Of a stretch of DNA of 64,000 bases, positions 36,475 through 44,619 are shown piece by piece; positions within the stretch are counted from its first letter, which is position 1; every line of letters begins with the position of its first letter. The stretch lies in assembly GCF_022179385.1 (NCBI RefSeq), contig NZ_BPQS01000003.1:235112-299111 (forward strand), in the 5' to 3' direction. The notes beneath the pieces were generated by a model. The model saw only the letters and a program-made list of their open reading frames with translations, searched no databases and was not told where the DNA came from. Source of the stretch: Methylobacterium longum (GTDB taxonomy: Bacteria; Pseudomonadota; Alphaproteobacteria; Rhizobiales; Beijerinckiaceae). The position numbers and the translations under genes were made by a program.

Positions 36475-37614
36475 TCATGGGGCGGCAACCTCGTTGCCGG
36501 CGTAGTCGAGGCGCCCGTCCGGGCTTCGTCGCCAGATCCTCAGGACGATCGGGCTGCCGGTCCGGTCGCCACGCGCATCGAACCCTACGGGACCGAGAAG
36601 CGTGCGCATCGGCCCGGCCCGCAGGGCGTCGGCCACCGAGCGGCCATCGGCGATCCGTCCGGTCTTCGGGTCGGCGGCACGGGCCCGCTCGACGGCCTCG
36701 GCCAGGATCTGCACCGCCGCGTAGGCGCCGGAGGCCACGCTGTCCGCCTCGGAACTCCTTGCCGACGACCGGACACCGCGGACCTCCGGCAGGCGCGGTG
36801 GATCCGGTGACAGGGTCATCACGGTCCCCTCTCCCAGGGCGCCGGCCGCGGTGGCGAAGCCGGGATCGAGGATGCCATCGCTCGCCACCAGCGTCGCGGC
36901 GAGGCCGGCATCCCGCATCGCGTGGAGCAGGATCGCGGCTTCCGGGGCGAGGCCGCCGAAATACACCGCGTCGATCCGCGCCGCCTTCAACCGGGCGACG
37001 AGCTCGGACAGATCCCGCGTGCCGCGGGCAAACCCGTCGAACAGCACCTCGGGCGTGCCGGCCTCCTTCAGCCGGGCTGCCACCGCCTCGGCGAGGCCGC
37101 GACCGAAGGTCGAGCGATCGTTCAGGATGCCGATCCGGCGACCGGCGAACGCCCGTGCCAGGTAGGCTCCGGCCGCCTGACCCTGCTGCGCGTCGCTCGG
37201 GCTCAATCGAAACAGGTTCCAGAGGCCCCTGCCGGTGAGCGGCGCATAGGTTGCGGCGGATGTCACCGACACGGTGCCGGCATCCTCGTAAACGGGTGCG
37301 GCAGAGGCGACCGCGCCGGATTCGAACGGCCCGACCACGAGGCGCACGCCGTCGGCGGCGAACTTCCTGGCCACCGCCACGGCCTGCCGGCCCTCGCCCG
37401 CATCGTCGGCCGGGACGAGCACCCAGCGCGGGCGCCCCCCGGCGGCCCGATTGAGATCGATCACCGCCTGCTCGGCGCCCTGCCGAAGCCCCTGCCCGAA
37501 GGCCGCGTCTGGCCCGGTCAACGGCGCGGACAGACCGATCCGCACCGGCGCCTGTGCGCTGGCCGGGGCGACGGCAAGAAGGCCCGCGACGATCAGGGTG
37601 AGGCGACGGATCAT
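36475..37614 (-). CDS. Branched-chain amino acid-type ABC substrate-binding protein
   Basis: A 379-residue periplasmic protein of the Peripla_BP_6 (LivJ) family. Sec signal MIRRLTLIVAGLLAVAPASAQA; then VRIGLSAPLTGPDAAFGQGLRQGAEQAV, the family start. VVGPFESGAVASAAPVYED and RIGILNDRSTFGRGLAEAV are the ligand-cleft regions, and YFGGLAPEAAILLHAMRDAGL the second lobe. No permease or ATPase is adjacent, so it is an orphan and may serve a transporter encoded elsewhere or a sensor. It lies divergent from the aminotransferase gene. Confidence 0.88.
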   Translation of the reverse strand: MIRRLTLIVAGLLAVAPASAQAPVRIGLSAPLTGPDAAFGQGLRQGAEQAVIDLNRAAGGRPRWVLVPADDAGEGRQAVAVARKFAADGVRLVVGPFESGAVASAAPVYEDAGTVSVTSAATYAPLTGRGLWNLFRLSPSDAQQGQAAGAYLARAFAGRRIGILNDRSTFGRGLAEAVAARLKEAGTPEVLFDGFARGTRDLSELVARLKAARIDAVYFGGLAPEAAILLHAMRDAGLAATLVASDGILDPGFATAAGALGEGTVMTLSPDPPRLPEVRGVRSSARSSEADSVASGAYAAVQILAEAVERARAADPKTGRIADGRSVADALRAGPMRTLLGPVGFDARGDRTGSPIVLRIWRRSPDGRLDYAGNEVAAP

Positions 37615-37823
37615 GGCGACATTCTAAGGCCTGGAGCGCGCGTTTCGGAAGGGCCGCGGCGGTGGTGAAACCGGATCGTTGAGCGGATCGGGATGCTGAT
37701 GCGCGCGGCGGCGCTGGCAAGCGGGCGCGATGTGCGAAATAAGGGCGCTGGCTCGGCTTGTCGCCGGGCGTGCCGGGGCGCCAGCGCGTCGCCGACGAAG
37801 ACCCTCTGGGACGATTGACGATC

Positions 37824-39029
37824 ATGACCTCGCTGTTCGCCGGCATCCAGGACGCGCCGCTCGATCCGATCATGCGCCTGTTCGAGGCCTTCAACGCCGA
37901 TCCGAGCCCGAAGAAGCTCAACCTCGTGGTCGGCGTCTATACGGATGCGGACGGCAAGGTGCCGCGCCTACGCGCCGTGCAGACGGCGGAGAAGCGCTGG
38001 ATCGAGAAGGGTCTGCCGAAGACCTACCGGCCGATCGAGGGCACCAAGCCGTTCCGGGACGCGGTCCAGGCGCTGCTGTTCGGCGCCGGCGCCCCCATTC
38101 TGTCGCAGAACCGCACGGCGACGCTCCAGAGCATCGGCGGCACAGGCGCCCTGAAGACCGGCGCGGACATCCTCGCCAAGCTCTACCCGGACGCCACGGT
38201 GGCGGTGAGCAACCCGAGCTGGGAGAACCACAAGGCCCTGTTTACCCAGGCCGGCTTCACCGTGGTGGACTATCCCTACTTCTCGGCCGAGACCGGGGGC
38301 GCCGACTACCCGGCCATGAAGGCTTACCTTCGGGATCTTCCCAAGGGCTCGATCGTCGTGCTGCACGCCTGCTGCCACAACCCGACCGGCGCCGACCTCA
38401 CCATCGACGAATGGCGCGACCTCGTCCCCCTGATGGCGGAGCGCGGCCTCGTGCCGTTCCTCGACATCGCCTACCAGGGCTTCGGCAACGGTCTCGACGC
38501 CGATGCCGAGCCTGTGCGCCTGTTCGCCGAGTCGGGTCAGGAATTCCTGGTGGCGTCCTCCTTCTCCAAGTCGTTCTCGCTCTACGGCGAGCGCGTCGGC
38601 GCCCTGACCATCGTGGCCGAGAATCCGAGCGCGCGGGCGAAGGTCGAGGCGTTCGCCAAGCGCCTCGTCCGGGCGAGCTACTCCAACCCGCACACGCACG
38701 GGGCGGCCATCGTCGAGATCGTTCTCACCGATCCGGAGCTGCGCGCCGACTGGGAGCGGGAGCTCGCCGAGATGCGCGACCGGATCCGCGCCATGCGCGA
38801 GCGCATGGCCGACAGCCTGCAGCAGCGCCACCCCGAGCGCGGCTTCGACGCCATCAAGGTTCAGAAGGGCATGTTCTCCTACACCGGTCTGAGCCCGGCC
38901 GAGGCCACCCGCCTTCGTGAGGAGCACGAGGTCTATGCGCTGGAGACCGGCCGGATCTGCGTGGCGGCGGTCAACTCTCACAACATCGATCACGTCATCG
39001 ACGCGATCGACGCCGTGGTGAAGGGCTGA
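37824..39029 (+). CDS. Aromatic/aspartate aminotransferase (class I PLP)
   Basis: A 401-residue aminotransferase of the AspC/TyrB type. N-terminus DAPLDPIMRLFEAFNADPSPKKLNLVVGVY is diagnostic; TLQSIGGTGALKTGADIL, HACCHNPTGADLT and DIAYQGFGNGL frame the PLP pocket, and SSFSKSFSLYGERVGAL contains the Schiff-base lysine. RICVAAVNSHNIDHVIDAI near the end carries the substrate arginine region. I chose ATG 37824 because it starts at the conserved core; an in-frame ATG at 37758 is unlikely. A 2-hydroxyacid dehydrogenase starts 4 nt after its stop, suggesting a keto-acid pathway: amino acid to 2-keto acid to hydroxy acid. Confidence 0.92.
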   Translation: MTSLFAGIQDAPLDPIMRLFEAFNADPSPKKLNLVVGVYTDADGKVPRLRAVQTAEKRWIEKGLPKTYRPIEGTKPFRDAVQALLFGAGAPILSQNRTATLQSIGGTGALKTGADILAKLYPDATVAVSNPSWENHKALFTQAGFTVVDYPYFSAETGGADYPAMKAYLRDLPKGSIVVLHACCHNPTGADLTIDEWRDLVPLMAERGLVPFLDIAYQGFGNGLDADAEPVRLFAESGQEFLVASSFSKSFSLYGERVGALTIVAENPSARAKVEAFAKRLVRASYSNPHTHGAAIVEIVLTDPELRADWERELAEMRDRIRAMRERMADSLQQRHPERGFDAIKVQKGMFSYTGLSPAEATRLREEHEVYALETGRICVAAVNSHNIDHVIDAIDAVVKG

Positions 39030-39033
39030 ACCG

Positions 39034-40065
39034 ATGGCGGCCCTCAAGCGCGTTTGCCGGTTCAACGTGTGGATCAATCCGATCTTCGACGAGCGATTGA
39101 GGGCCGAATCCGACATCGACCTGCAGGTGGGTGACCTGCGGGGGCCCGAGAGCGCCCTCCAGGCGCTGCTCGAGCAAGCTCACGTCTTCCACGTCTCCCC
39201 GGCACGGGACGAGCTGCCGCGCCGGTGGCACGTGACGGACGATCTGCTCTCCTCCTGCCCGAATCTGCTCGCCGTCTCGTCGGGCGGTGCGGGCTTCGAC
39301 ACGGTGGATGCCGCCGCCTGCACGCGCGCCGGCGTCGCGGTGGTCAATCAGGTGGGCGGCAACGCCCGCTCGGTGGCGGAGCTGGCGATCGGCCTCATGC
39401 TCGCCGTCTCACGCAAGATCTGCGTCTCGGATCGCCTGCTCCGAACGGCGCGGGGTTTCTCGCGGGAATCGCTGATGGGTCACGAGATCGGCGGCTTGAC
39501 CCTGGGACTGGTCGGGATCGGGCATACCGGTCGCGAAGTGGCCAAGCTCGCCCGCGGCTTCGACATGCGGGTCCTGGCCTACGATCCTCTGCTGACGTCG
39601 GACGAGATCAGGGCGCGCGGCGCGGAGCCGGTGGATCGGGCGCGGCTGCTAGCCGAATCCGACATCGTCTCCCTGCACTGCCCCCTCGACGACACCACCC
39701 GCGGCAGCTTCGACGCGCAGGCCTTCGCGGCGATGAAGCCGGGTGCGCTCTTCGTGACGACCGCCCGGGGCGGCGTGCACGACGAGGCCGCGCTCGCCGC
39801 GGCGCTGACATCCGGGCACTTGGCCGGTGCGGGCCTCGACGTCTGGGCGCCGGAGCCGCCGCCCCTCGACTCGGCGCTGCTCAAGCTCGACACCGTTGTG
39901 GCGACCTATCACACCGCAGGAGTCACCCACGAGGCGCGCCGCAACGTGGCGGCTTGGGGGGCCGAGCAGGTCATCGGCATCCTCAAGGGCGAGCGGCCGC
40001 CGCGCCTCGTCAATCCGGAGGTCTGGCCGGCAGTGTTGGAACGCCGGGCGCGGCTGCTGGGCTGA
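39034..40065 (+). CDS. D-isomer-specific 2-hydroxyacid dehydrogenase
   Basis: A 343-residue NAD-dependent dehydrogenase. GLTLGLVGIGHTGREVAKLA is the Rossmann motif near residue 150; the catalytic triad is visible as TTARGGVHDEAAL (Arg), GLDVWAPEPP (Glu) and TYHTAGVTHEAR (His). Starts 4 nt after the aminotransferase stop, so both are likely translated together. The likely reaction is reduction of a 2-keto acid (hydroxypyruvate, phenylpyruvate or glyoxylate) made by the aminotransferase. Sequence alone does not separate these. Downstream genes on the other strand belong to another unit. Confidence 0.9.
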   Translation: MAALKRVCRFNVWINPIFDERLRAESDIDLQVGDLRGPESALQALLEQAHVFHVSPARDELPRRWHVTDDLLSSCPNLLAVSSGGAGFDTVDAAACTRAGVAVVNQVGGNARSVAELAIGLMLAVSRKICVSDRLLRTARGFSRESLMGHEIGGLTLGLVGIGHTGREVAKLARGFDMRVLAYDPLLTSDEIRARGAEPVDRARLLAESDIVSLHCPLDDTTRGSFDAQAFAAMKPGALFVTTARGGVHDEAALAAALTSGHLAGAGLDVWAPEPPPLDSALLKLDTVVATYHTAGVTHEARRNVAAWGAEQVIGILKGERPPRLVNPEVWPAVLERRARLLG

Positions 40066-40254
40066 GCGGCCCGCGGCGGTATCGCCGAGCTTGGCAGCCC
40101 TCTAGGGTTCACAGCGATCGCTCATGGCGAGGTACCGCGCGGTAGTCCCGCGGGACATCTCCAGCCGGCCACGCGATCCCCGGCGGCCTTCACCGCGCTC
40201 CGATGCCTCCGAAGGCCACCGGGGATCAGGTGTCCCGGTCCCCTGGCAGCCCCG

Positions 40255-41049
40255 CTAGGTCGCCGATCGCATCCAGCCGAGCCCCGCGTCGGTCCCGGAT
40301 TCGGGATGATACTCGCACCCGACGAGGCCGTGGTAGCCGACCTCCTCCAAAGCCTCGAAGATCGGATCGAACGCGATCGTCCCGGTACCGGGCTCGTGCC
40401 GGCCCGGATCGTCGGCGATCTGGACGTGAGCGATGAGCGGCGCGTGCGCCCGGATCAGCGCGGCCGGGTCGTGACCCAGGCAGACGCAGTGATAGGCGTC
40501 GAACAGGAGCTTGACGTTATCGCGGCCGATGGCCTCGATCGCCTGCACCGCGACCAGCGGATCGTCGATGACGTAGTCGGCGATCGAACCCGGCCCGATC
40601 GGCTCCACGATCACCGTCATGCCGCGTGCCTTGGCGGCGTCGGCCGCGAAGGCAAGGTTGTCGAGGTAGGTATCCCAGAGGCGTGACTGCTCGACGCCGG
40701 CCGGCCGCACCCCGGCCATCGGATGAACCATGCGGCAGCCGAGCCGGGCGACGTAATCGAGCGTCGGCTCGATGGTCGAGCGGTAGTACTCTATCTTGTC
40801 GGGTAGTGCGGCGAAGCCCTTCTCGCCCTTGGCGGCGTCACCGGCCGGGAAACCCGTCTGGACCAGCGGCACGCCCGCCCGTTCGAGCCACCCCGCCACC
40901 TCCGGCGCCGGCGTCGCGAACAGGTTCGGATGTTCGACCGCCCTGAAGCCGGCGCGCGCGGCGGCCGCGAAACGCTCGGCGAGCGGCAGCTCCGTGAAGA
41001 GGAAGCCGCAATGGCCGCTCAGGCGGTTCTTGAAGGCACCGAGCTTCAT
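40255..41049 (-). CDS. Hydroxypyruvate isomerase-like TIM-barrel protein (Hyi/OtnI family)
   Basis: A 264-residue xylose-isomerase-like TIM barrel. It begins LSGHCGFLFTELPLAERFAAAARAGF, and has TVIVEPIGPGSIADYVIDD (metal-binding Glu) near residue 140, KLLFDAYHCVCLGHDP (Asp/His) near 175, HVQIADDPGRHEPGTGTI and VGCEYHPE (Glu/His) near the end, all typical of Hyi/OtnI. These enzymes isomerise hydroxypyruvate/tartronate semialdehyde or 2-oxo-tetronates. The gene overlaps almost directly (4-nt spacing) with the racemase relative upstream; both lie downstream of a LacI-type operator. Confidence 0.85.
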   Translation of the reverse strand: MKLGAFKNRLSGHCGFLFTELPLAERFAAAARAGFRAVEHPNLFATPAPEVAGWLERAGVPLVQTGFPAGDAAKGEKGFAALPDKIEYYRSTIEPTLDYVARLGCRMVHPMAGVRPAGVEQSRLWDTYLDNLAFAADAAKARGMTVIVEPIGPGSIADYVIDDPLVAVQAIEAIGRDNVKLLFDAYHCVCLGHDPAALIRAHAPLIAHVQIADDPGRHEPGTGTIAFDPIFEALEEVGYHGLVGCEYHPESGTDAGLGWMRSAT

Positions 41050-41052
41050 GGT

Positions 41053-41724
41053 TCAGGCGCTCCTGCCGGTTTCGATCATCGCGCGCATCCGGTCCACGGC
41101 CGCGTGCGGCGCCGTGAGCACGGGGATCGACACGGCCTTCCGAACCGCTTCGGCCGCCCGCGACGTGGAGAAATGCGCCAGCATGATCGCGTCGCACTCG
41201 GCCAGTTCCGGCGCCCGCTCGGCGATCAGTCGATTGTGGGTCTCGGCGTCACCGGCGCGCAGGCGCGTCATGGCTTCGTCGACCAGGATCGTCCGCAGGG
41301 TCGCCGGGCGGCCGGACTGACCCACGAACTCCTCGAACTCGTCGGTCATGGTACCGATCGATGGCCCGAAGGTCGCCAACATGCCGATGCGTTCGCCCTG
41401 GGCGATGGCCGCGCGAAACATCGCCTCGTTGGGCTTCAGCACCGGCACAGGCACGTCCTCGATCAACCGGTCGATGGCCGGTCCGAAGGCCGAGCAGGTG
41501 ATCAGGATGCCGTCGGCGCCCATGTCGTGGCCGTAGCGACCGAAGCGCACGAAGCGCTCGATCATGCCCTCCGAGATCTCGCCGGGCTCCCGCGCGCGAT
41601 CGAGGGACAGGCCGTCGTCGAGGAGATTGACGATTTCCGCTTCAGGCCAGCGCTCGGAAAACGCGGTCTGGATCGGCGCCATGGCGACCGGCGTCGCGTG
41701 CAGGAGGACGATGCGGGGGGCCAT
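41053..41724 (-). CDS. Asp/Glu racemase-family protein with one catalytic Cys missing
   Basis: A 223-residue protein of the aspartate/glutamate racemase fold. LITCSAFGPAIDRL near residue 76 has the first catalytic cysteine (T-C-S). In the expected second site the sequence reads ECDAIMLAHFSTSRAAEA: where racemases have a second cysteine in a Gly-Cys pair, there is AHFS. With one Cys it probably does not racemise; it resembles arylmalonate decarboxylase- or hydantoin-type single-Cys members, though those keep the opposite Cys. It lies 4 nt before the Hyi-like gene and 53 nt downstream of a LacI-type operator. Function inferred only as a small hydroxy- or amino-acid enzyme. Confidence 0.75.
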   Translation of the reverse strand: MAPRIVLLHATPVAMAPIQTAFSERWPEAEIVNLLDDGLSLDRAREPGEISEGMIERFVRFGRYGHDMGADGILITCSAFGPAIDRLIEDVPVPVLKPNEAMFRAAIAQGERIGMLATFGPSIGTMTDEFEEFVGQSGRPATLRTILVDEAMTRLRAGDAETHNRLIAERAPELAECDAIMLAHFSTSRAAEAVRKAVSIPVLTAPHAAVDRMRAMIETGRSA

Positions 41725-41776
41725 GCTGCGTCTCGGGTTCGGTACGCCGGCCGCGAAGCCGCGCCGACGATCAACT

Positions 41777-41790
41777 TGTAAGCGATTTCA
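41777..41790. promoter_or_regulatory. LacI-type operator upstream of the racemase relative
   Basis: TGTAAGCGATTTCA differs at two positions from the perfect palindrome TGAAAGCGCTTTCA found at 42967-42980. It lies 53 nt upstream of the ATG at 41724 and just beyond the 3' end of the LacI gene, consistent with control of the racemase/Hyi pair. Confidence 0.55.
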
Positions 41791-41826
41791 AAACGGGAGC
41801 AAGATAGCACCGGCTGTGGCCTGCGC

Positions 41827-42864
41827 CTAGCGCGGCGGTGCGGTGCTGGCGCGGAGGATCAGCTCGGCGTCGATCTCGGTCAGGCGCACCACCGGCTTGC
41901 CCTGGATCCGGGCGATCAGGTGGTCGCCCGCCGCGTGCCCGATCTCGGCGGAGTGGATGCGGATCGTCGTCAGCGGCGGATCGAGGAAGGGCGCGAAATC
42001 GGAATCGTTGTGGCCGACCACCGAGAGATCGCCCGGTATAGCGAGCCCGCGGGCCCGGGCCTCGATCATGGCGCCGAAGGCGATCTGGTCGGTGCCGCAG
42101 ATGATCGCGGTCGGCGGCGGACCGCCGGCCAGCATCTGGCGGAAGCCGTCGCGGCCGCCGCCGATGCCGTACGAGATCTCGATATCGTGCTCGGGGGCGA
42201 GCGACAGGCCGCGGGCCGCGAGCGCCTGGGCGATGCCGATCACCCGGGCGCCGCCGCGATCGTTGTCCTTCCTCAGGCCGGAGATCACGCCGATCCGGCG
42301 ATGTCCCAGGTCCATCAGGTAGTTGGCCGCCCGGGCCGCCGACGCGGCGTTGTCGAACCCCACGCAGGGGCGCTGCTGCGACAGGCTGAAGGTCTGCACC
42401 ATCGGAATGCCGGTGCTGGCGATCCGGGCGTGAAGGTCCGGATGGTGGATGTCGCCGACCAGCATCAGCCCGTCGACGCCGCGCTCCAGCAGAAAGGTCG
42501 CCTCCCGAAGTTCGTCGTCCAGGTCGTACCCGGCATTGGCCGCCACCAGGGTGTAGCCCGCCTGGCGCAGCCGCTCCTGGAAGCTCGAGAGAACGCGGAC
42601 GAAAGCCTCGTTCTCGATATTTGGCACGACGGCGCCGACCGCCATGAACCGGCGCGTCGAGAGGGCCCGGGCAGCCCCGTTGGCGACGAAACCGAGATCC
42701 TGGGCAGCGCGCATCACGGCTTCGCGCTTGTCGGCCCGGACGCCGGCGGACCCGTTGAGCACCCGGGAGACCGTCGCGGTCGAGACACCAGCCCGTCGGG
42801 CGACATCCCGCGCGACGGGACCGCGCGACGGCGGCTCGAGGATCATGCCCGGCAGGTCCAGCAC
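41827..42864 (-). CDS. LacI-family transcriptional regulator
   Basis: A 345-residue repressor. Helix-turn-helix VARDVARRAGVSTATVSRVL near residues 18-37, hinge helix around AARALSTRR, and a sugar-binding periplasmic-type domain (IGVISGLRKDNDRGGARVIG, AIICGTDQIAFGAM, LSVVGHNDSDFAPFLDPPLTT). I take the GTG at 42864 as the start because AAGGGGGAGAA lies 9 nt upstream; ATGs at 42903 and 42846 are alternatives. It is divergent from the FMN hydroxyacid dehydrogenase with a perfect operator between, and its own promoter probably overlaps the same site, so autoregulation is likely. The inducer is probably a sugar acid or hydroxy acid. Confidence 0.9.
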   Translation of the reverse strand: MLDLPGMILEPPSRGPVARDVARRAGVSTATVSRVLNGSAGVRADKREAVMRAAQDLGFVANGAARALSTRRFMAVGAVVPNIENEAFVRVLSSFQERLRQAGYTLVAANAGYDLDDELREATFLLERGVDGLMLVGDIHHPDLHARIASTGIPMVQTFSLSQQRPCVGFDNAASAARAANYLMDLGHRRIGVISGLRKDNDRGGARVIGIAQALAARGLSLAPEHDIEISYGIGGGRDGFRQMLAGGPPPTAIICGTDQIAFGAMIEARARGLAIPGDLSVVGHNDSDFAPFLDPPLTTIRIHSAEIGHAAGDHLIARIQGKPVVRLTEIDAELILRASTAPPR

Positions 42865-42938
42865 TGAAATCGGTTCTCCCCCTTGGGCGGCCTCGATGCG
42901 CATGCGCGCCGCAACCAGCGAACTGGATCGGCAGTATA

Positions 42939-42968
42939 TTGACACCGCACCACCCCGCTGGCTATCTG
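42939..42968 (+). promoter_or_regulatory. Probable promoter of the FMN hydroxyacid dehydrogenase
   Basis: TTGACA at 42939-42944, a 17- or 18-nt spacer and CTATCT/TATCTG at 42962-42968 give a sigma-70-like promoter. The LacI-type palindrome follows at once and overlaps the expected start point, a classic repressor position. Confidence 0.5.
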
Positions 42969-42980
42969 AAAGCGCTTTCA
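42967..42980. promoter_or_regulatory. Perfect LacI-type operator palindrome
   Basis: TGAAAGCGCTTTCA is a 14-bp perfect palindrome with the central CG that LacI-family proteins bind. It lies between the divergent regulator (start 42864) and FMN dehydrogenase (start 43036), overlapping the -10 region of the latter. Confidence 0.75.
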
Positions 42981-43035
42981 AAAAACGCCGTCCGACGGGA
43001 CGCTTCCGTTCCGGACGGCCATCAGGGAGACGCGG

Positions 43036-44343
43036 ATGGCGATGCCCGACCGGCCGGCTTCCGGCGCGGGAGCGCCGGAGCGCGACTCGCCGACGGTGGG
43101 CGGGGCCGACGCGAGTGCGGCCGGCATCGCCGCCCCGCAGGCGATCGTCACAAGTTTGAAGCGCAGCGACGCGGTCACCCCTTACCGGTTCCGCGACCTG
43201 CTGGCGCTGGACGATTTCGAGCGGCACGCCCGGCGGCTGCTGCCGCCGATGATCTTCCAGTACGTCTCCGGCGGGGTCGAGACCGGTTCGGCCCTGGCGC
43301 AGAGCCGCGGCGCCTACGCCGACTACGCCCTCGTGCCGCGGCTGATGCGGGACACGTCGGCGCGGGACACCGCCACGACGCTGTTCGGCCAGACTTACGC
43401 GGCCCCCTTCGGGATCGGGCCGCTCGGCGGGGCCGCCTTCATCGCCTATCGGGGCGACCTCGTGCTGGCCGAGGCGGCGCGGCGGATGAGCCTGCCGATG
43501 TGCCTGAGCGCCTCCTCGCTGATCAAGCTGGAGGATGTGCACGCCCAGAATCCGCAGGCCTGGTTCCAGGGCTACCTGCCGGGCGATCAGAATCGCATCG
43601 ACCACCTCCTCGACCGAGTCGAGGCCGCCGGCTACCGGACCTTCGTGGTGACCGCCGACACCCCCACGCTGGGCAACCGGGAGCACAACACCCGCAGCGG
43701 CTTCTCCATGCCGATCAAGGTGACGCCGAAGGTGGCGTGGCAGAGCGCGACGCACCCGCGCTGGCTACTGGGCACCGTCGCCCGCACGTTCCTTAAGCAC
43801 GGGGCGCCGCACTTCGAGAACACCGAGGCCGAGCGCGGTCCCCCGATGATGTCGCAGGGCGCGGTGCGCAACACCATCGCCCGCGATCAGCTCTCGTGGA
43901 AGAATCTGGAGGCGATCCGGAAACGCTGGTCCGGGAATCTGCTCGTGAAGGGGCTGCTGGCCCCGGAGGATGTCGAGATCGCTCGGGGATGCGGCGTCGA
44001 CGGGGTGATCCTCTCGACCCACGGCGGCCGGCAGCTGGACTACGCCGTCGCGCCGCTGGACGTGCTGCCGGAGATCGCCGCCCGAAAGGGCGGGCTGAAG
44101 ATCATCGTCGACAGCGGCATCCGCCGGGGCACCGACGTGATGAAGGCGTTGGCGCTGGGCGCCGACTTCGTCCTGCTCGGCCGGCCCTTCATGTTCGCCG
44201 CGGCGCTCGGCGGGGTGGCGGGCGTCGAACTCGCCATGCGGATCCTCAAGGAGGAGCTGAACCGCGACATGGCGCTGATCGGCGTGAACCGCCTGTCGGA
44301 GCTGAACCCCGACTTCCTCCGTCGCGTCCCGCGGCGGGCCTGA
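43036..44343 (+). CDS. FMN-dependent alpha-hydroxy acid dehydrogenase (lactate/mandelate type)
   Basis: A 435-residue flavoenzyme. The core starts PYRFRDLLALDDFERHARRLLPPMIFQYV near residue 50; VPRLMRDTSARDTATTLFGQ, the STHGGRQLD motif with the catalytic His and Arg near residue 320, and IIVDSGIRRGTDVMKALALGAD with FVLLGRPFMFA (FMN phosphate site) complete the family. A 45-residue N-terminal extension rich in Ala/Gly precedes the core. AGGGAGA lies 8 nt before ATG 43036. It oxidises L-lactate-like 2-hydroxy acids to 2-keto acids and passes electrons to the respiratory chain or oxygen. The LacI operator just upstream marks it as regulated by the divergent repressor. Confidence 0.9.
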   Translation: MAMPDRPASGAGAPERDSPTVGGADASAAGIAAPQAIVTSLKRSDAVTPYRFRDLLALDDFERHARRLLPPMIFQYVSGGVETGSALAQSRGAYADYALVPRLMRDTSARDTATTLFGQTYAAPFGIGPLGGAAFIAYRGDLVLAEAARRMSLPMCLSASSLIKLEDVHAQNPQAWFQGYLPGDQNRIDHLLDRVEAAGYRTFVVTADTPTLGNREHNTRSGFSMPIKVTPKVAWQSATHPRWLLGTVARTFLKHGAPHFENTEAERGPPMMSQGAVRNTIARDQLSWKNLEAIRKRWSGNLLVKGLLAPEDVEIARGCGVDGVILSTHGGRQLDYAVAPLDVLPEIAARKGGLKIIVDSGIRRGTDVMKALALGADFVLLGRPFMFAAALGGVAGVELAMRILKEELNRDMALIGVNRLSELNPDFLRRVPRRA

Positions 44344-44619
44344 GCCACGGGGAAGCGGATTGGGCATGATCGTCTCTCCAGTGACCATCACCGCGCCGGA
44401 CCGGACGGGCCGTCCGCCGTTCCGGGTGGCCGCAGGCGAGCCTGGAGCAGAAGCGAGACGTTGGAGGGGCTGCGAGGCGCGATCCCGTCCCCGTGGGCCC
44501 AGAGAAGCAACCCAGGGCAGCGCGACCTCGCCGATCATGGCGCCATTCGAGTGCGTCCCCTCGCGCGCGAGAGCGACGCGAGCGTCGCAGCAGCCTATTC
44601 ACTCAGCCGGACCCATCGC

